From Membranipora membranacea (lineage: Eukaryota; Bryozoa; Gymnolaemata; Cheilostomatida; Membraniporidae): a stretch of 64,000 bases of DNA. Made by a program: the position numbers and the translations under genes. The stretch spans positions 2,604,001 through 2,668,000 of the forward strand of contig OU612073.1 of assembly GCA_914767715.1 (NCBI GenBank), given 5' to 3'. The notes beneath the pieces are model-generated. The model searched no databases. It had not been told where the DNA came from and saw nothing but the letters and a program-made list of their open reading frames with translations. Each line of letters opens with the position of its first letter. Position 1 is the first letter of the stretch. This document shows positions 1 to 13,900 of the stretch, piece after piece.

Positions 1-427
1 GATATCACAATTCTAAAAGGGCTACTCTAGCTTTAAACAAAATTAATTGAGACTATTATGAAAATATGGTAAATGTGAAATCTGATTAAGTTATGATAGG
101 CCAGGATCTAAAATATGCCTGCACAAATCAAATGACTTGATTTAGGTGCGCTCCGGAAATTCATCATCTAACAAAACACTCCCATTCTCCAGAATTACTC
201 TTTGCCCAAAACCACAAAATAAACCCCCCCTAAAGTTGGTATTGCTGGAAAAACATAAACATCTCACCAACCTCCTCTACCGATATCCCCACAAAATGCA
301 GCCTGTTAAACAAATTAAATATAATACAATCTCAACCTCCAACCTACAAGAACTCATCGTGATCTGTTCATCTAGTAAACAAAGGTAATTAAGATGTATC
401 TTGACTAGAAAATTTGGTTTGAAATAC
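1..427. other. Left-edge stretch, no gene seen
   Basis: AT-rich sequence to the left of the last visible exon of the SMAP-like gene. The acidic C-terminal exon expected to follow in that gene is not visible here. The stretch is therefore probably intron, with the gene continuing outside the window. The only open frame has no family resemblance or splice support. Confidence 0.5.
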
Positions 428-1878
428 CTGAAAGCCGAGGCCTAGATGTCCCTTATATCCTGACTTTAGTTTGTGTTCCAATCCTCGATCAAACTGCTCC
501 TCCAGCTTCTGGTCCATCTTCTTAGGGTCACCTGAAATAATTTCATAACATGATGAAGAAATATCTTTTTCGATTGGAAATGTTTGGACATCTGTTTTTG
601 GGTTTTAGTGGTTCCTACTCGCTCAGAAGAGAGCAGCGAAATGTATTGCTGGGCCTGTAAGGGCTTGTTATTTTCATTGAGTCAAAAGACCAATGGCAGG
701 ATTTTGACTTGACCAACAGCTTACAACTTACAAACCGTAACAATATACTTCTTGCGGAAATGACCCCTCATACAATCTTGAGAGGGTTTAAAGTAGGATC
801 TTATATTTCCCTCTCTCATAATACTGACTGCCTTTGTTTACAGAGATTTATTGACCAAGGTTTTAATGCCTGAATACTTGACACAGAGTAAAGGCCCTAT
901 GGCAGAATCATACTGACCTTTGTGTTTTGGGGTGTTCTCTTCCCCGATAACAATTTTCCCCTTGTGATCTTCCTATAAATGTACAAGGAGAGAAAAATTC
1001 TATAATCGATGAGTTATATTCAAATAGTACAGCTTGCCGTTGTATATTAGTTCTTGCTGAGTAAAAATATTGTCAAACGATTGAATGTACTGAAAACAAA
1101 TGTTATACAAACTATACTATTTGCATTAACAGAAAATATGTCACATATGTCGCTAGGTCTGCATTTTAAGCAGTAAAACAGGTGGAACTTCATATATAGC
1201 AAAAAGTTGATCAAACCAGATCTATATATATGTCCATGAAATACTCGAGATTTGTCCATAGTATTGCAGCGAGAATACTATGCCAAATTTTACTAACCTT
1301 AGCTGCGCCCATCAGCTTGAGAAATTTCCCTTTCCTTGCTTCATCTCCTAGGTCAGCATGCTCCCAATCATTGGCAGACTTTACCTGCATAATATTTGAG
1401 AATCAAGGGAGTGGTAAAATGGTTAGGGCATGGGTGTTTCAATCAAGAGTCCCAGCAGTTCATGATGGTGTCATGAAGGGCAGTTCCTACCTCAAATACT
1501 CCTATGACATTATACTTAGTATAAGACGGTAGACCCATACTGATACCGGAAACAACAAAAAACCTGGAACATCAAAGTTTCTCACCCCGGTATCACCGAG
1601 TATCGACTATAAATGGACGTGAGCTTTTAGAGAATATATGAGAACCTAGACACTGACATTCATGCAATTGAGTGCAGATTTGGTTCCGGTAACAGGGTAA
1701 ACCATTACTGAATTGTTCTAATTCGAGAAACAAGTTACATGAGAAATATGAAAATTATCCTGTTTAGAAAGCTACAAACCGATTCTGCCAGGTTAGAGCT
1801 CTCTGGGCGCTCAGCAGGTCCCTCTACCCTGTCCCCAGACCCTGGAGCCTTCTGTAATTCACTCTCTGATGAACTCAT
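428..1878 (-). CDS. SMAP: Small acidic protein family (SMAP / C11orf58-like), C-terminus outside the window
   Basis: Four exons join in phase on the minus strand: 1878-1780 (start codon at 1878), 1384-1298, 972-918 and 531-428. They encode 115 residues and end at a donor site, so the acidic tail expected of this family lies beyond the left edge. The match is seen in the ordered blocks DWEHADLGDEARKGKFLKLM, KGKIVIGEE, and a C-terminal block with EEQFDRGLEHKL ending GLGF. These are the signatures of the metazoan small acidic protein family (human C11orf58). Its molecular role is poorly known; family members are small, charged and mostly disordered. The N-terminal 33 residues are Ser/Glu-rich and poorly conserved. 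The ATG at 1878 is chosen because it is the first in an exon preceded by an acceptor-like or 5'UTR sequence. Start certainty is moderate; the family call is good. Confidence 0.85.
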
Positions 1879-2019
1879 AATATTAGTGTCTGTAATCAGA
1901 ATGAGATCAATGCTGAATTCATGAACCTGTGAACAGCAGTATAAATGCAGATAATTTCCAACAATCCCGCTTCGGGTCTCACCTGATGTCTCACCTGATG
2001 ATACTTAGCTCCTAGCGCC

Positions 2020-2055
2020 GACTTCAGCGTCGTGACTTCAGCGTCGTGACTTCAG
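2020..2055. repeat. 14-bp tandem repeat upstream of SMAP
   Basis: The unit GACTTCAGCGTCGT occurs twice, followed by GACTTCAG. Just before it, TCTCACCTGATG is also doubled (about 1977-2001). The repeats lie about 140 bp upstream of the SMAP start codon, where a promoter would be. On the minus strand each copy reads TGAAGTCACGACGC, which contains an imperfect CRE/ATF-like core. A regulatory role is inference. Confidence 0.5.
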
Positions 2056-2675
2056 GAACGTTAAAAACTCATGAATCGTTTTACGTTTCCAGGTCATTTA
2101 CCAGTAAACCAATAAGGAACAGCTTTACATCTAACCGGGGTTCGGGGCAGGGGCTGTTAACAGTGGGCAACCAGGCAGTAGACAGTTCCAGTCTTTGGCA
2201 GTTCACAATAGCACTAGCTTCATTAACAATCTCCTATCTATGAAAAGGATCCCACCCTGATCACACTTGCATGCCCTGTGTTTTGTTTGTTGACCCCTAC
2301 ATTTGCTAATAAAATGAAGAACATAAACCAATGGGCTGGAGGTATCATTCAGAGATAGGCTATATCAGGCAAAGCAAACAAGGCCAGTTCAAACATGGAT
2401 TGTCATGCATCGCAGAAAAATCTCATTATCCAATGCTGCTTATGAAGGCTTTGAGACTGGAGCCTGCAGTGCCTTTCCTCCAAAACTCACAACCACAGGC
2501 CATCTGCAGTTTAAACAACAGTCCAGTGGACGTGGTTGAAGCCTTTTAACTCTCCAAATTAGGGGAAAAAGAAAGGCCTCAACCACTGGACTGCATAAAC
2601 TACAGAATCCTGAGAAGGCCTGTGCTCAAACTACTATTCACTATCAGTATCATCTAATCTATCTCTAAGTTTTGC

Positions 2676-2804
2676 TAGCCTGTCTTAACAAGCTTTGTTG
2701 TGGAGGGGGGACAACAAAGTTTGTCACAGCAATGAACTCCCTCAGTTGATTGGTCACAGCAGAAAATTCTCCCTGGTCACAGACAGCCATTACTAGACAG
2801 GCTA
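2676..2804. mobile_element. TAGCCTGTCTT-family MITE
   Basis: A 129-bp stretch begins TAGCCTGTCT and ends AGACAGGCTA. The same terminal motif recurs in the window at 9463-9497, about 3308, about 34404-34472 and about 58778-58832, so this is a dispersed family. No open frame is present and no clear target-site duplication was seen. Confidence 0.55.
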
Positions 2805-4367
2805 ACTTTACTAAACTAAGTCTACTTATGTATTGTGTCTGTCTATCATAATAATCAGTCTACTCTATCTATCTAATCTTTCTTTTCTATCTATCTATCT
2901 AGCTATTTATTATGCTCATAAAGAACATCCTACAACAAGTCCTACATTACAACAGCAAGAAAGAGGGTTCATATATTATAGTTATAACACTTTAAACATC
3001 AAAATGTATGCTTCATGATAATACTATTATGAGTGGGTGAGTTGATCTCATTGATACTGGCCAGTGGGTGAAACTGATAACTCAACTGAGCCAGTGGGTG
3101 AATAGGACTGTAAAGTACCTACCTATAGTAGTATTATTTTGCACTTCAACTTTCTTCCAAGTTGTGCACTAACAGCACTAATTCTATAAGACAGAAATGT
3201 GAGTTTGTGCTTGGGATTTATCAGCTCAGTATAAGAAAGAGAACACAACTTGTGGAGTATCACACAATATATTACCACCAGTCTTTAGTAGCCAAAGCCT
3301 AAGTATTAGCCTGTCTTGGCAAGCTTGACAAAACAAGCTACGAAAGTATTAGCTCCCATAGGGTTGGGAAGTAGAAGAATATACCTATTTAATTAGTTTA
3401 CACACATATATGAAAAACATATACAAAAACAAGGTACCTAAACATATCCCACACCTTGTAAAAATAGGCAAATAGCCACCAGCGTACTCTGAGAAGTAAC
3501 TGTTCCATAGTAAAACCATCGTTCCGTACGAATTTTGGTAAATCAGCTCTGATGAATCTATTACATACATTCAAGCTGAAAAATCAATCATCACCAAATA
3601 TTTGTAAAGGTCCTAGTCAGAAGATTTTGGTTTTTGTTTAAACATCTTACATGAACAAGGCATTGATATGATATGAATAATATTTATCAGTGGACCGATC
3701 TGAGGCAACAGCTCTCTGCTCTGCGTTTATAGCTCACCACACCCATCATCCACACAGATCATCCACACAGATCATCCATAATCCATGATCAATTAAAAAT
3801 AATGCAGGACTGCACACCTCTGGCTCACGTCTCTTTTGCTTCATTCGCTAGATCAAGCAAACAAGGGAGACCTGTTTAGTGATGTAATATTCAGTGTAAA
3901 TAATTGTATTTTTCATTGTTACTTCATCTTCATTTATTCAGATATATGCCACAAAATCACTTTCCAAATGTTGAGTATAATGCAAAAAATGATACCTCAG
4001 TAGATACTATAGCACTATAGTAATATCGCAATTTGCGTCTTTGATTCTTGATTAATATGCTAGTATACAAGTAATAAACCACCATACTTGCTCAAAAAAA
4101 TAGGAAAAAATTCATCATCAATTAAGATTTTCACTGAGGACAAAAAAATCACAACACCCAGCCACCGATGAAAATTAGTATCACAACTTGAAAATAATTA
4201 AGCCAACATGCAAACAGTGTAACGGCTTCATTGTCACAGGCTCAATTATTGTGAAAGATCAGAAAATCGCCTCTAAGGCGGGAAGGGAAAGCAAAGTACT
4301 AATCACACAGGCAAACAAATCAACTCTCTATACTACTACAAACAAACACACAGCTCCTCACGCACCC

Positions 4368-4400
4368 AGCCAATCATCTCTCTAACCCCATATAAAAGTA
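4368..4400 (+). promoter_or_regulatory. CCAAT plus TATA promoter-like cluster
   Basis: CCAAT at about 4370 is followed about 20 bp later by TATAAAAG, the spacing order of a strong core promoter. The first downstream ATG (about 4450) is followed directly by GTAAAT and opens no convincing frame. The signal may belong to a missed small gene or a repeat, or may be chance. Confidence 0.25.
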
Positions 4401-4728
4401 CGCCTCTGAGCGTGGCGGCGTACACATACAAAACAGCTTTGCTGATCATCATGGTAAATGTATCATTATTTAACATAAATGTAGGTTGGAAAATGATGCA
4501 AAATAGATATAAACAGCAAGAAGCAAAGCATTCATTCAGCAAGTCTAGCAAAGTCAATGAGGCAACGTAATTAGCCCAGATATTAACTGTACAGAAAAAG
4601 GAATCTTGTCTAGTTTATCTACTATAAAAGCTCACTATATACACTATCAACAGTCATCATTAGCTTATATTACTTACATGCTGAAATTACCAACAGCTAC
4701 AACATTATGGTTAAAGTTAAATAAAGCA

Positions 4729-4734
4729 TTTATT
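4729..4734 (-). terminator. Poly(A) signal of the E2F7/8 gene
   Basis: AATAAA on the minus strand, about 170 bp beyond the E2F7/8 stop codon, is the nearest canonical polyadenylation hexamer. Confidence 0.55.
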
Positions 4735-4900
4735 ATCTGTGTCCTATCAGCTTTTTGGAATGCAAATCAACTTCGAACTTGATACAGATTTTGCCAAACG
4801 CAACCTACTGTAGAAAAAGTGAAGTGTTAAATCTTTAGTGGTCCTGCAATACCACATTTTCTCACACAGTATTGCGATATGTAATGTCCACACTTGCTCT

Positions 4901-7900
4901 CTATTTAAGCGTTATATGTCTGATGGCTCCCTGTGTGGGCACCTGTTGGCTCTCAGCTGTCACAGTTGCCTCCTCTGTGACAGGACTAGCGAGGAATGTT
5001 ATCTGTCGGCCGGCTGTGACAGGGTTAATGACAGCGTGACCTTGCTGGTCCGAGGTCAGTGAGATTGTGTGCTGTCCGCTCGGTGTTGTATACACAGTCT
5101 GCTGCTCTGTACTCGGGGTGGAGTAAACTATCGGGACAGGGGTAGGACTCGTCACCTCATGCGAGTTTTTATTTTGCAAGACCTGAAACAGAATAATAAA
5201 TTGTTTTTATTCATGATTAAGTCTCAAGGATTTATTAAGAAGGGCCGTGCATAAGTGATAGTCCAACTTCCAAAATTTGCTATCAACACAAAAATACATA
5301 ATAAAGGGAGTTCATTGACCAGATGTAGCCATCACAATTAATTCACATTTCCTACAAACACAACTGTACAAGACCTAATTCAGAGATACTGTTAGTTCGG
5401 GCAAGGAATATTTTTCAGCAGGTTCTTTGACCAAAGCGAATGTTCTTTTGAGTCACTGATTTCAATTTTGCATCTAAAATTATCACTGCTGAACAGTGCC
5501 GATATTCATGGAGGCAACTAATACTTTCATGCACTGAATTGTGCTCTACAACATTAACTGTTTGAAATTACACATCTCCTTTACTTCTTGAGTCAATCAG
5601 GCATGAACTTCCTGTCCTACTACACTCACCTCAAAAGCTTGTCCAAGTTCTCCTATTTTATCCTCTGGTACTTGTTCTATAATCACAGCCTGGGGTTCCT
5701 CTGACTCTGATAGAAATAAAATAGAGACATAGGTCACTCACCCGCACAACAAGGCAGTAAATAGAAATGAAAGAACTAGGCGGCCTGTATCTTGAGAGTT
5801 TCAACACCATTTAATAAATACAAGCAATCATGTAGTCTATGCACCTTACTTCATATAGCCTAAGGGTCCAATAATACAGATCGTATGAGCTTTTGTCAAT
5901 GTCATGAATGACCGCCCTTATTCAAAATGAAAGAAATTCTGGCTGAGATATTCTTCACTACTTGGCAGTGAATATCTCTGCTCATGGGTATTTCCCAAAC
6001 ATGAGGCTACTTTTCCCAGAGTCTGACTGGAAAACTCTCATACCTGGAGCAATATAGTAGGTGGCATGAATCGAAATCAATAGATATTGCAGTTTTAGTG
6101 CTCCCCTTTATAACTTAATATATCTAAGAGCAGACAACTCCAGCAAGAGCCTGCATTGTTCTCAGACTTTCCCTCGCCGGGGGGCCGTCGGGCGAGGGTT
6201 CGCTGATGTACGCATAAGTGGCAGTGCAAACTTAGTATCGTTTCATGTCAGTCAGTCCATTTATACCAAATACCTCGGTGGCTTGGTTATAACATGTATA
6301 TCATGTCCTAATACACCCTACTATTTAGCCTTACATCTCAAATAATGATTTAGCCTCATATCTCACCCTCTCCTGGCAGTCCACTGCCGTCCATTCTGAG
6401 TTTTTTATTGATGAGATAATACTCGTTATCAGCTTTAGTTAGATAATAACTGGAGTAAGTTCCGTCCTCCTCCTGTATGAGAGCTGTAGTCGTAGTTGAC
6501 CCCTCCGCGCTGACCACAGTCTCGTGCATGACCGCTGCTGTCTCCTCAGCGCTACACTCGTGTACCACAGTCTCCTCCTGTAAGGTGGTAGTGTCGTCCT
6601 GTAGTAGTGTGACTGTAGTATGTGTGCCATCATCTTCTACTGTCTGCAGCTCAACCTCCTCTGCCTCCATCTACCACAATATAAAACACGTAAATATAAT
6701 CATACAGAGATGACTTGATGATGAGATCAGCGAAACTTTTAACTTGGAACTGACAAGTCGCGTTCTCTGTGGCTGTATTTACCATAAAACTTGAAGACCT
6801 ATCCGTGTCACTATCCGTGTTGATAAACCATCTTCCCATCACTCAATCAAATGAAATATTCCTCCATCCCTTCCAGATGACGCGGAACGTTTTTAAATTG
6901 GTAAAATTTTTGAACAATAAAACAACTCTGTGTAAAACTGATTATTTTAGCTGGGATTCCATTGTATTGAACACTAAAATAATCCATATGGTCCATAGCT
7001 ATCCCCAAAACTCTGCCTATGTTGATGACAGCATTATTTCAAAACCGACCAAAGCCCATATTTTAGCTGTTTTGAGTTAAAAAAAAGGTATAAGACATGG
7101 GTTTTCGACAGCGTTAGGTGTGGATAATAGTGAAAATGGGCACTACCAGCATCCCAAGAAGACTTTGACTACTTTAATTAACTCTCACCCTGCTGATAAA
7201 ATATTTCAGATAGACCGGGAGAACATGATTCTAACACCCACCTGGGAAGCGGTTCGTTTTTGTTGATTACTCGGTTCAGCAGCGCTTACTATACTAGCTG
7301 GTATGGATATACCGAGAGGTGCAGGTCGCTTAGTGCTATGAAGCTGTATAGGTGTTCTAGTGGGTGTGGTCTGAGCAGAGTGGGGCGGGGCATATAGAGT
7401 TATGTGCTGCTGTGCTTTTGGTTGAGGGAGTATGCGCCTCGTCCCGGCCTGCGGTGTACTAGTGGCACTAACAGGAGCTGAGGACGGAGCAGACTGGGGT
7501 GCTGTCAGTAATATCGGACTTCCTATAATCATATATTCGTTATGTAAGTAATAATTGATAATTGAGCAGTTATTAATAAAGCGATAATGCATTGTACTGC
7601 GAACATGATCAGATAAACAAAATCAAAATACTGTTTTTTTAGTTTGGTGGTAAACTGTGACATATTCATGACAAAGCTCAATGTGCGAGTTCAGCCTGTG
7701 AATATTGACTCTTTGCATTAGTGAGATACCAAATAGAGTCTTCACTATTGGCCTTTACAGTTCCTGTAGAATGGCAATCTGCCTGCAGGAAAGCCTTGTG
7801 ACATAGTCTATCTCTGCAGCACAGCAGTGGTGGCGCTGCCTTCCATTAAGGAAGGCAACTCCTAGAGTTCAAGGTTATGAGATATAAAGGCCAGTGTTCT

Positions 7901-10900
7901 ATTAGGCCAAAATATTTCTCAATTATGATTTTCCATTGTTCTCCCAATTTTGGTACTCGGTTTAGGTGAATCAATTCAGGCCCTATGCTGCAGAGACAAC
8001 GTATGCCTAACAGTAGGCACATGCGCAGAGTGGTAAAATGGAGCAGGTCTATATTTGACAGCATACTTTCCTCACCCCCGATCGCCCAGCAAATATCGGA
8101 TACACATACATGATAATCTGACTCACCCATTCCTTCCAGTTGTACCATACGTACAGGATTACCATCACTATCCATAAACTGTGGTACCTGACTGGTAGTT
8201 AATACTGATGTGCCTCCTACTGCTCCTTGCTGAATTAAATATACAAGAGACGAATACATAACACAGGATCAAAACAGATTTAATTAAGGCATGGTTTAAT
8301 GAAAAGTTTTAAACTGTTTGGAAAAAGCCTAACAGCCGAGCACAACCGGGACCCTTGTTATCCAACCAGCGAGTGATCATCTTCTCAATAAAAGCAATGG
8401 GAAACGACTCACATGTTGTGAGTCTTTCTCGGACAGTCAATGAAAACAGAGCAGTTGATGTTTACACAATGTCACAATTTTAAAAATCACGCACATGGAC
8501 AGCAATCTCAGCATATTCACAGTTGTTTAATCAGAAGTTGATATTTCAGAGCAGCTTCATTGATTACTTGTATGTAAGGCTCAAAACGTTGTTGTGAGCA
8601 AAGCAGGTTAGCATTAGTTATACCTACCATCGGTTATGATGTGACCCAAGAATTGAATATTAATATACCTGAATGACTACAAATGGACGATTAGTTGGTA
8701 ACGGTGACTTTGGTTTTATTATTGACTTTCCCCTCTTAGCAGCTGCATGTTCTAAAATATACCAATACAAATCAAACTGTCACAAGCATGAGCCAAACAT
8801 TACTTGTAAGCGTGAGAGTTAGACCTTGAGAATGTGTGTCCTCATTCCTTACACAAGTAAGGAGTAATATGCAGGTTGGGCATGGGTAAATTCTACTACA
8901 GATCAGGGAGAAGAGAGGATATATGGGCATGTCATCTCAACTCTCCTTCAAAGATCGGTGTGAATGGATTCAATCAACATGAGTTATATTATTATGATGC
9001 ATTCGGTGAAGTTATGTCGCAACTCGTAAAAGCAGAGAAGAGGGCCTACCTGCCGCTAGCTGTGACAAGTTAGTTTTACTGCCTGCCGGTTTAGATGACA
9101 GGCTCTGTTTGATCTGCTCTAGATCAGGTGCTTGTATAGTGACAGGGGGCACCTGCCTTAGCTTGTTAGCTTCAGCCTCAGCTGCCACATGAGCTTCCAT
9201 TTTACGCTTTAACTCTTCCATCTTCATATCTAGAGTTGTCCTCCCGGGACGGACAACTTCTACATTCTTCAGATACTGATATTCTGCAAACAGGAATCAT
9301 AGAAAATAAATAAGTAAAAAGAAATTGCCATCTGAAACTAAACCATCACTGAAATCCTATAGCAATAATATGCATCTAAAACAATATGAGATAAGCAAAG
9401 TTATTTTCTACCCATTTTCTATGCCATAAAACAGACCTACAAGATGGGATAACCTTTCATACTAGCCTGTCTTGACAAGCTTTGTAAAGACAGGCTACTG
9501 TTACACCAGAAGTTTGATAAATATTAATCATTGTTGAAGAACCAAAACCAGGACCCTGGTGCCAATTTATAAATTTGATAACGGGTAGATTCTCCACCTT
9601 CCCTTTGCCTTCAAAAACTTTCAGTTTGAATAATAAGATTGTACTCACCGTCCAACAAGCTGAGCTCCTCCACATCCGGACCTATATATGAGAACGCAGG
9701 TTTCCTCCCTCTTAACTCCGTCACATGTACTTTACATATGAGGTTAAGGCTGGCTAAGATGTTAGCTATGTCATATAATCGACGTATTTTTGCTACAAAA
9801 ATGAGAGAAAACAGTTTTAATTAGAGTTATTTATTGTAAACCAGTTGAGATACATGTTCTTTGGTGGCTTCCTTGGTTCCAGGTGGCATATGATTGTCAT
9901 GCAAATTTGAGGAATCTATAAGTATCGGGGAAGGGTATTGCTTTATGTGGGTAATACAAATAAAGGACTTCCCGTACATCGTAGACACAAAACATTGATA
10001 TCACCGGTATACTGCAGATTGTAGTAATGTAAAGTTTCTGAGGAAACTCACTGGTATTCCTCTTAGTATTACAGAGAGTTGTCTCCTTTCAGAAAGAATG
10101 CACTGAGAGAAGACAACCTGACTTCATGATACATCGATTAACAAAATTTCCCAGCACATAAAATCGGCCACATACTGGGAGATAATTTTCTTACTTTTGA
10201 ACTGTGAATTAGTTTGTTTAGTTTCTACCATCGGATCTCCTAGTAACAGTTTAGCTGCCATGTCAAGGTTGATTGTTTTCTACAAACAAAAAGAAAGACT
10301 CTGGTGTAAAGTAAGAAATATGAAGAAAACAAGGAATTACGTTACATGTATTGCTAACGGTTCTGCTGGCATCCACAGCATGTAAATGTGTTTCTTCAAA
10401 TTCCACAATAAAAAGTAAAAATCCTGTGTTAAAGACAACCATTGTCAAGAATTAATCTTCAAAAGACCCAGAAAAACATGACTCAAAAATGGGGTTGTGA
10501 GACTTGCAGAACATTTTTTAGGTGTGTTACAGAGCCAAGTAAATTGTTATATGATCTCCTGAAACTCACAGGAAGACCTAGTTTAAGCGTTTAAACTGTG
10601 TTCGGAATAGCTGGTAGTGGCATTTCATTATCAACCACTTTCCCACCCAAATGTTGTTGGGAAGTTGTTGGGAAAGTGGTTGATAATGAAATGCCACTAC
10701 CAGCTATCCCGACACAGTTTAAACACTTAAACTAAGGAAGACCAAGTCAAGTAATATGGGTTCTACCCACTCTCTCTGGAAGGAATCAATAAAGTTAAAA
10801 TGGCAATTAAATTTTGACTTACAGTTCTACCAGTAAGGAATAACATAAGAAACTTCTGACTCATCACACCAAGAGATCTCTCCTTTCGATGACCCTCTGT

Positions 10901-13900
10901 AAATAATATCATATAGCTAGAATATAAATAAGATTGTACATTTAATATATATATATATATATAAGATGACAATATGAGACGCAGCAACATTCCTAAAGTG
11001 AGATATATTCATTTAGAATGAGCAAGGAAGGTTTTTTTATTGACCAATCCTCGTAATCACTTCAAAAATATTTTCTGATCTTTCAAACAGACAAACTCAT
11101 TCAACAATCATTCATATCTTTGAATATATATATATATATATAGTTCCATCAATGAGTGAGTGAATTCGGAACATTCATCTCATCAATGATGAACTGATTA
11201 GATACTGTTATTTGGACAGCTTGGACCCCCTGACTAACACAATAGTATAAACAAAATGTACTAGTCCTATCATTCTCAATCTGTCAGGAATATTTAATCA
11301 TGTTCTCTAGTTACAGTTATGCTGGCTGCCTACTACTTGATTGTATACCCATGTTGTCTTCTTTATTTCATGAATTTTTGTGTGTGACAGCTCAGCAAGT
11401 TTAAGAAAGCAAACTTTATTGTAAATCCCAATGACATGACTAAGGTGAATTTAAGTAGCCGGAAAGAAGTCAGGGGTGTGACTACAGAAATTTCTTGGTA
11501 GTATACCTATTATCAACTGTTTGAAACCCACAAAAAGACATCGAACCCAATTATACCTCAATAATATCTATAACGTTCTGCAATGGGATGTGTATTGAGA
11601 ATAAACCAGCCATTTCTGCTGGCTGGAAGAAAGAACTAGTTTGCTGAGATATTCTTTCAACTTAAGAACTTAGAACTGAAAAACTTAAAACGATCTATCT
11701 AACAAATTTGATTTTACACAGAGCTTCTGGATTATTCTAAATATGTTGTTGGTGGCAATCCATCTTCAACCTCAGGTTGTGGTTGGTGTTAGAACTGCAC
11801 TACCAACCCACCGAGGGTGCTGGAGGCTGGAACAATCAAAATTGAAAGCTCCCTCCAGTGGGACTTGAACCCCATGTATTACAATGTTAATACAATCAGG
11901 TATTGAGACCCTCTTACCTCCGAACAGACCGACATACTCCTTATATTTAGGATGATCAGAGACAGCCTCCTCCTCTGACTGGACGTCTCCGTTAGTCTTA
12001 CACTTCCTGCCGTATAACCGAGCTACCTCCAACTCCTTAACTAACTCTAACTGCTTAGCTACCTGCTCTGTCTCCGCCAAATACTAAAATCCAATTTAAA
12101 AGCTGATAATTTGATGTACACAAATGCACAAAAAGAGGGAGTAATACGTACCAGATACCTGCTAATTGCAAATAAAAAATCACCATGATTATAAGAAAGC
12201 TGCATTTTTGAGTGTATAAAGTGTTTAAGACCTAAGCCCCTAGAAAAAATCTTCCTGAAAAGAAGTTATTTGTAAAACAGTCATTCATTTTGACGCCGTA
12301 ATTATATAGGTGATCTCGCTGCTACTGACTAATTCAAGAGGCCAAATGCATTTTGTTGTTAGCAGAAGTCATGGTCAGGACCACAGATGACTGCTTTGAT
12401 GTAAAATGTTAATTAGTTTGATCTAGTCATGGTAGGGAGGACATGCTGTTTACACATTGCTGAGAATTAAGTTATATTAGCAGATATTCAAATTACCCTA
12501 TGCAGCCCCTGCTTGTATAGCGAGGGTAGTTGATAGCTGTGTAGTCGATGACTTAATTTTAATGCTCAAATTCATGTGGTCAATCATTTATTTATAGTTC
12601 CTAAGTTTTTTGAACATCCTGAACACTGTGAAGGATACATTAACGTGACCTTCATAGACTGCCGTGAATAGTAAAACTGTCAGTCTACTATGAATACGAT
12701 ACCCCGTTATTATATCAAATTGTGGTTTCATTTATCACCCGCAAGATGAACGGGATATCAATGAAGCCCGCCATCATGTGCACATACCGCGTAAATCAAT
12801 GCAGAGCCAATGGAAAATTTAGCTTATCAACAACATACTAGTCTGATATATATTGATCTAGCAGTAATGGATAAACACCAGCATAGTTAGTAGACTAGAA
12901 CTGTCTGCTAGTATACAATAGTGCCAACAGCTGTCTGATAGCTCAGTTAAAGTCACAAAAATAGAGTGGGGTATTAAAAATCAGATCATCACATCAATAA
13001 GTCCTTTTCATGCAGTGTGGAAATAAGCTGCAGCTACTAACAAAATGACACATGCTTCGACCTGGCTGCAAATTGACAGCAACTTGGCGCTGTATATGGC
13101 AGCCTTGCCCAGAGAGCACTTTTAAATCTCAGTCCTCGGACTGAGGCACATATTGCAATTGTAACCAATAGTATGACAGGTGCTGTACCTTTAACTTGAC
13201 AAGTGTTGAGTTGAGATTGGTTTTTCCATGCCATAAGTATCTATTTTTAGCACGCCGACTCATCATTTCTACACTTTCAAGAACATTGACTATATCATAA
13301 ATTCTTCTCCTTTCAGTGCCTGCAAAACGCCATCATATCGGGAGAGGTATACACCCGAGTATACTAAATCACGCAGCAAACATACAACACAATGAAGGCA
13401 ATTTACAAAGAACAAATCAAAGTATTCAACTTGGCAAGTAATTGCAAAGATTGTTTGTAGTAATAATAGGATTCTCAAATCTGAAGGTATTGTCTTGTAA
13501 CAAAGTACACAGAACAGAATTCTGTTTGACATGATTCCCTGGAGGTTTAACTATAATATTTAAGGAAAAGATATGTGGCCCAGTTTATAGTCTATTTTAA
13601 GTCTATCAGAAATCATATTGAATAAAACCCGCTGCAGAAAAAAATCTTAAGGGAGAAAAAACTATCTGCTTGTGGTTTCTTGATTTACAAACTGACGATG
13701 AAATTGGTATGGATAATATGCACGCAAGACACCATTACCAATGAACTCAATCATTGCCATAACAATCTCGCAATAGACAATAGTGAAAGCCTATCAGGCT
13801 CTGTAAGTTTGGTTCAAGGTTTACAGCTCTAAAGTAATGGACATGGTACACATAACAAACATGCACAACTGGGTCAGAGCTGGCTATGCAACATAGTAAA

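Larger units (their letters stand above)
1879..4728. other. Intergenic region between SMAP and E2F7/8
   Basis: No credible exon was found in this stretch. It holds the SMAP upstream region, a TAGCCTGTCTT inverted-repeat element (2676-2804), CTAT-type simple repeats (about 2862-2906), a second partial TAGCCTGTCTT copy (about 3308-3345), a short direct repeat of CACACAGATCATC (about 3752-3782) and a promoter-like cluster near 4370. The small open frames here lack splice context and similarity. Confidence 0.5.

Noticed and set aside
1415-1500. Another tRNA-like SINE head
   Set aside because: An A-box-like word (TGGTAAAATGGTTAGGGCA) is present, but no convincing B box follows.
1230-1532. Plus-strand open frame overlapping SMAP exon 2
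   Set aside because: It is antisense to a well-supported exon and carries no recognisable family feature.
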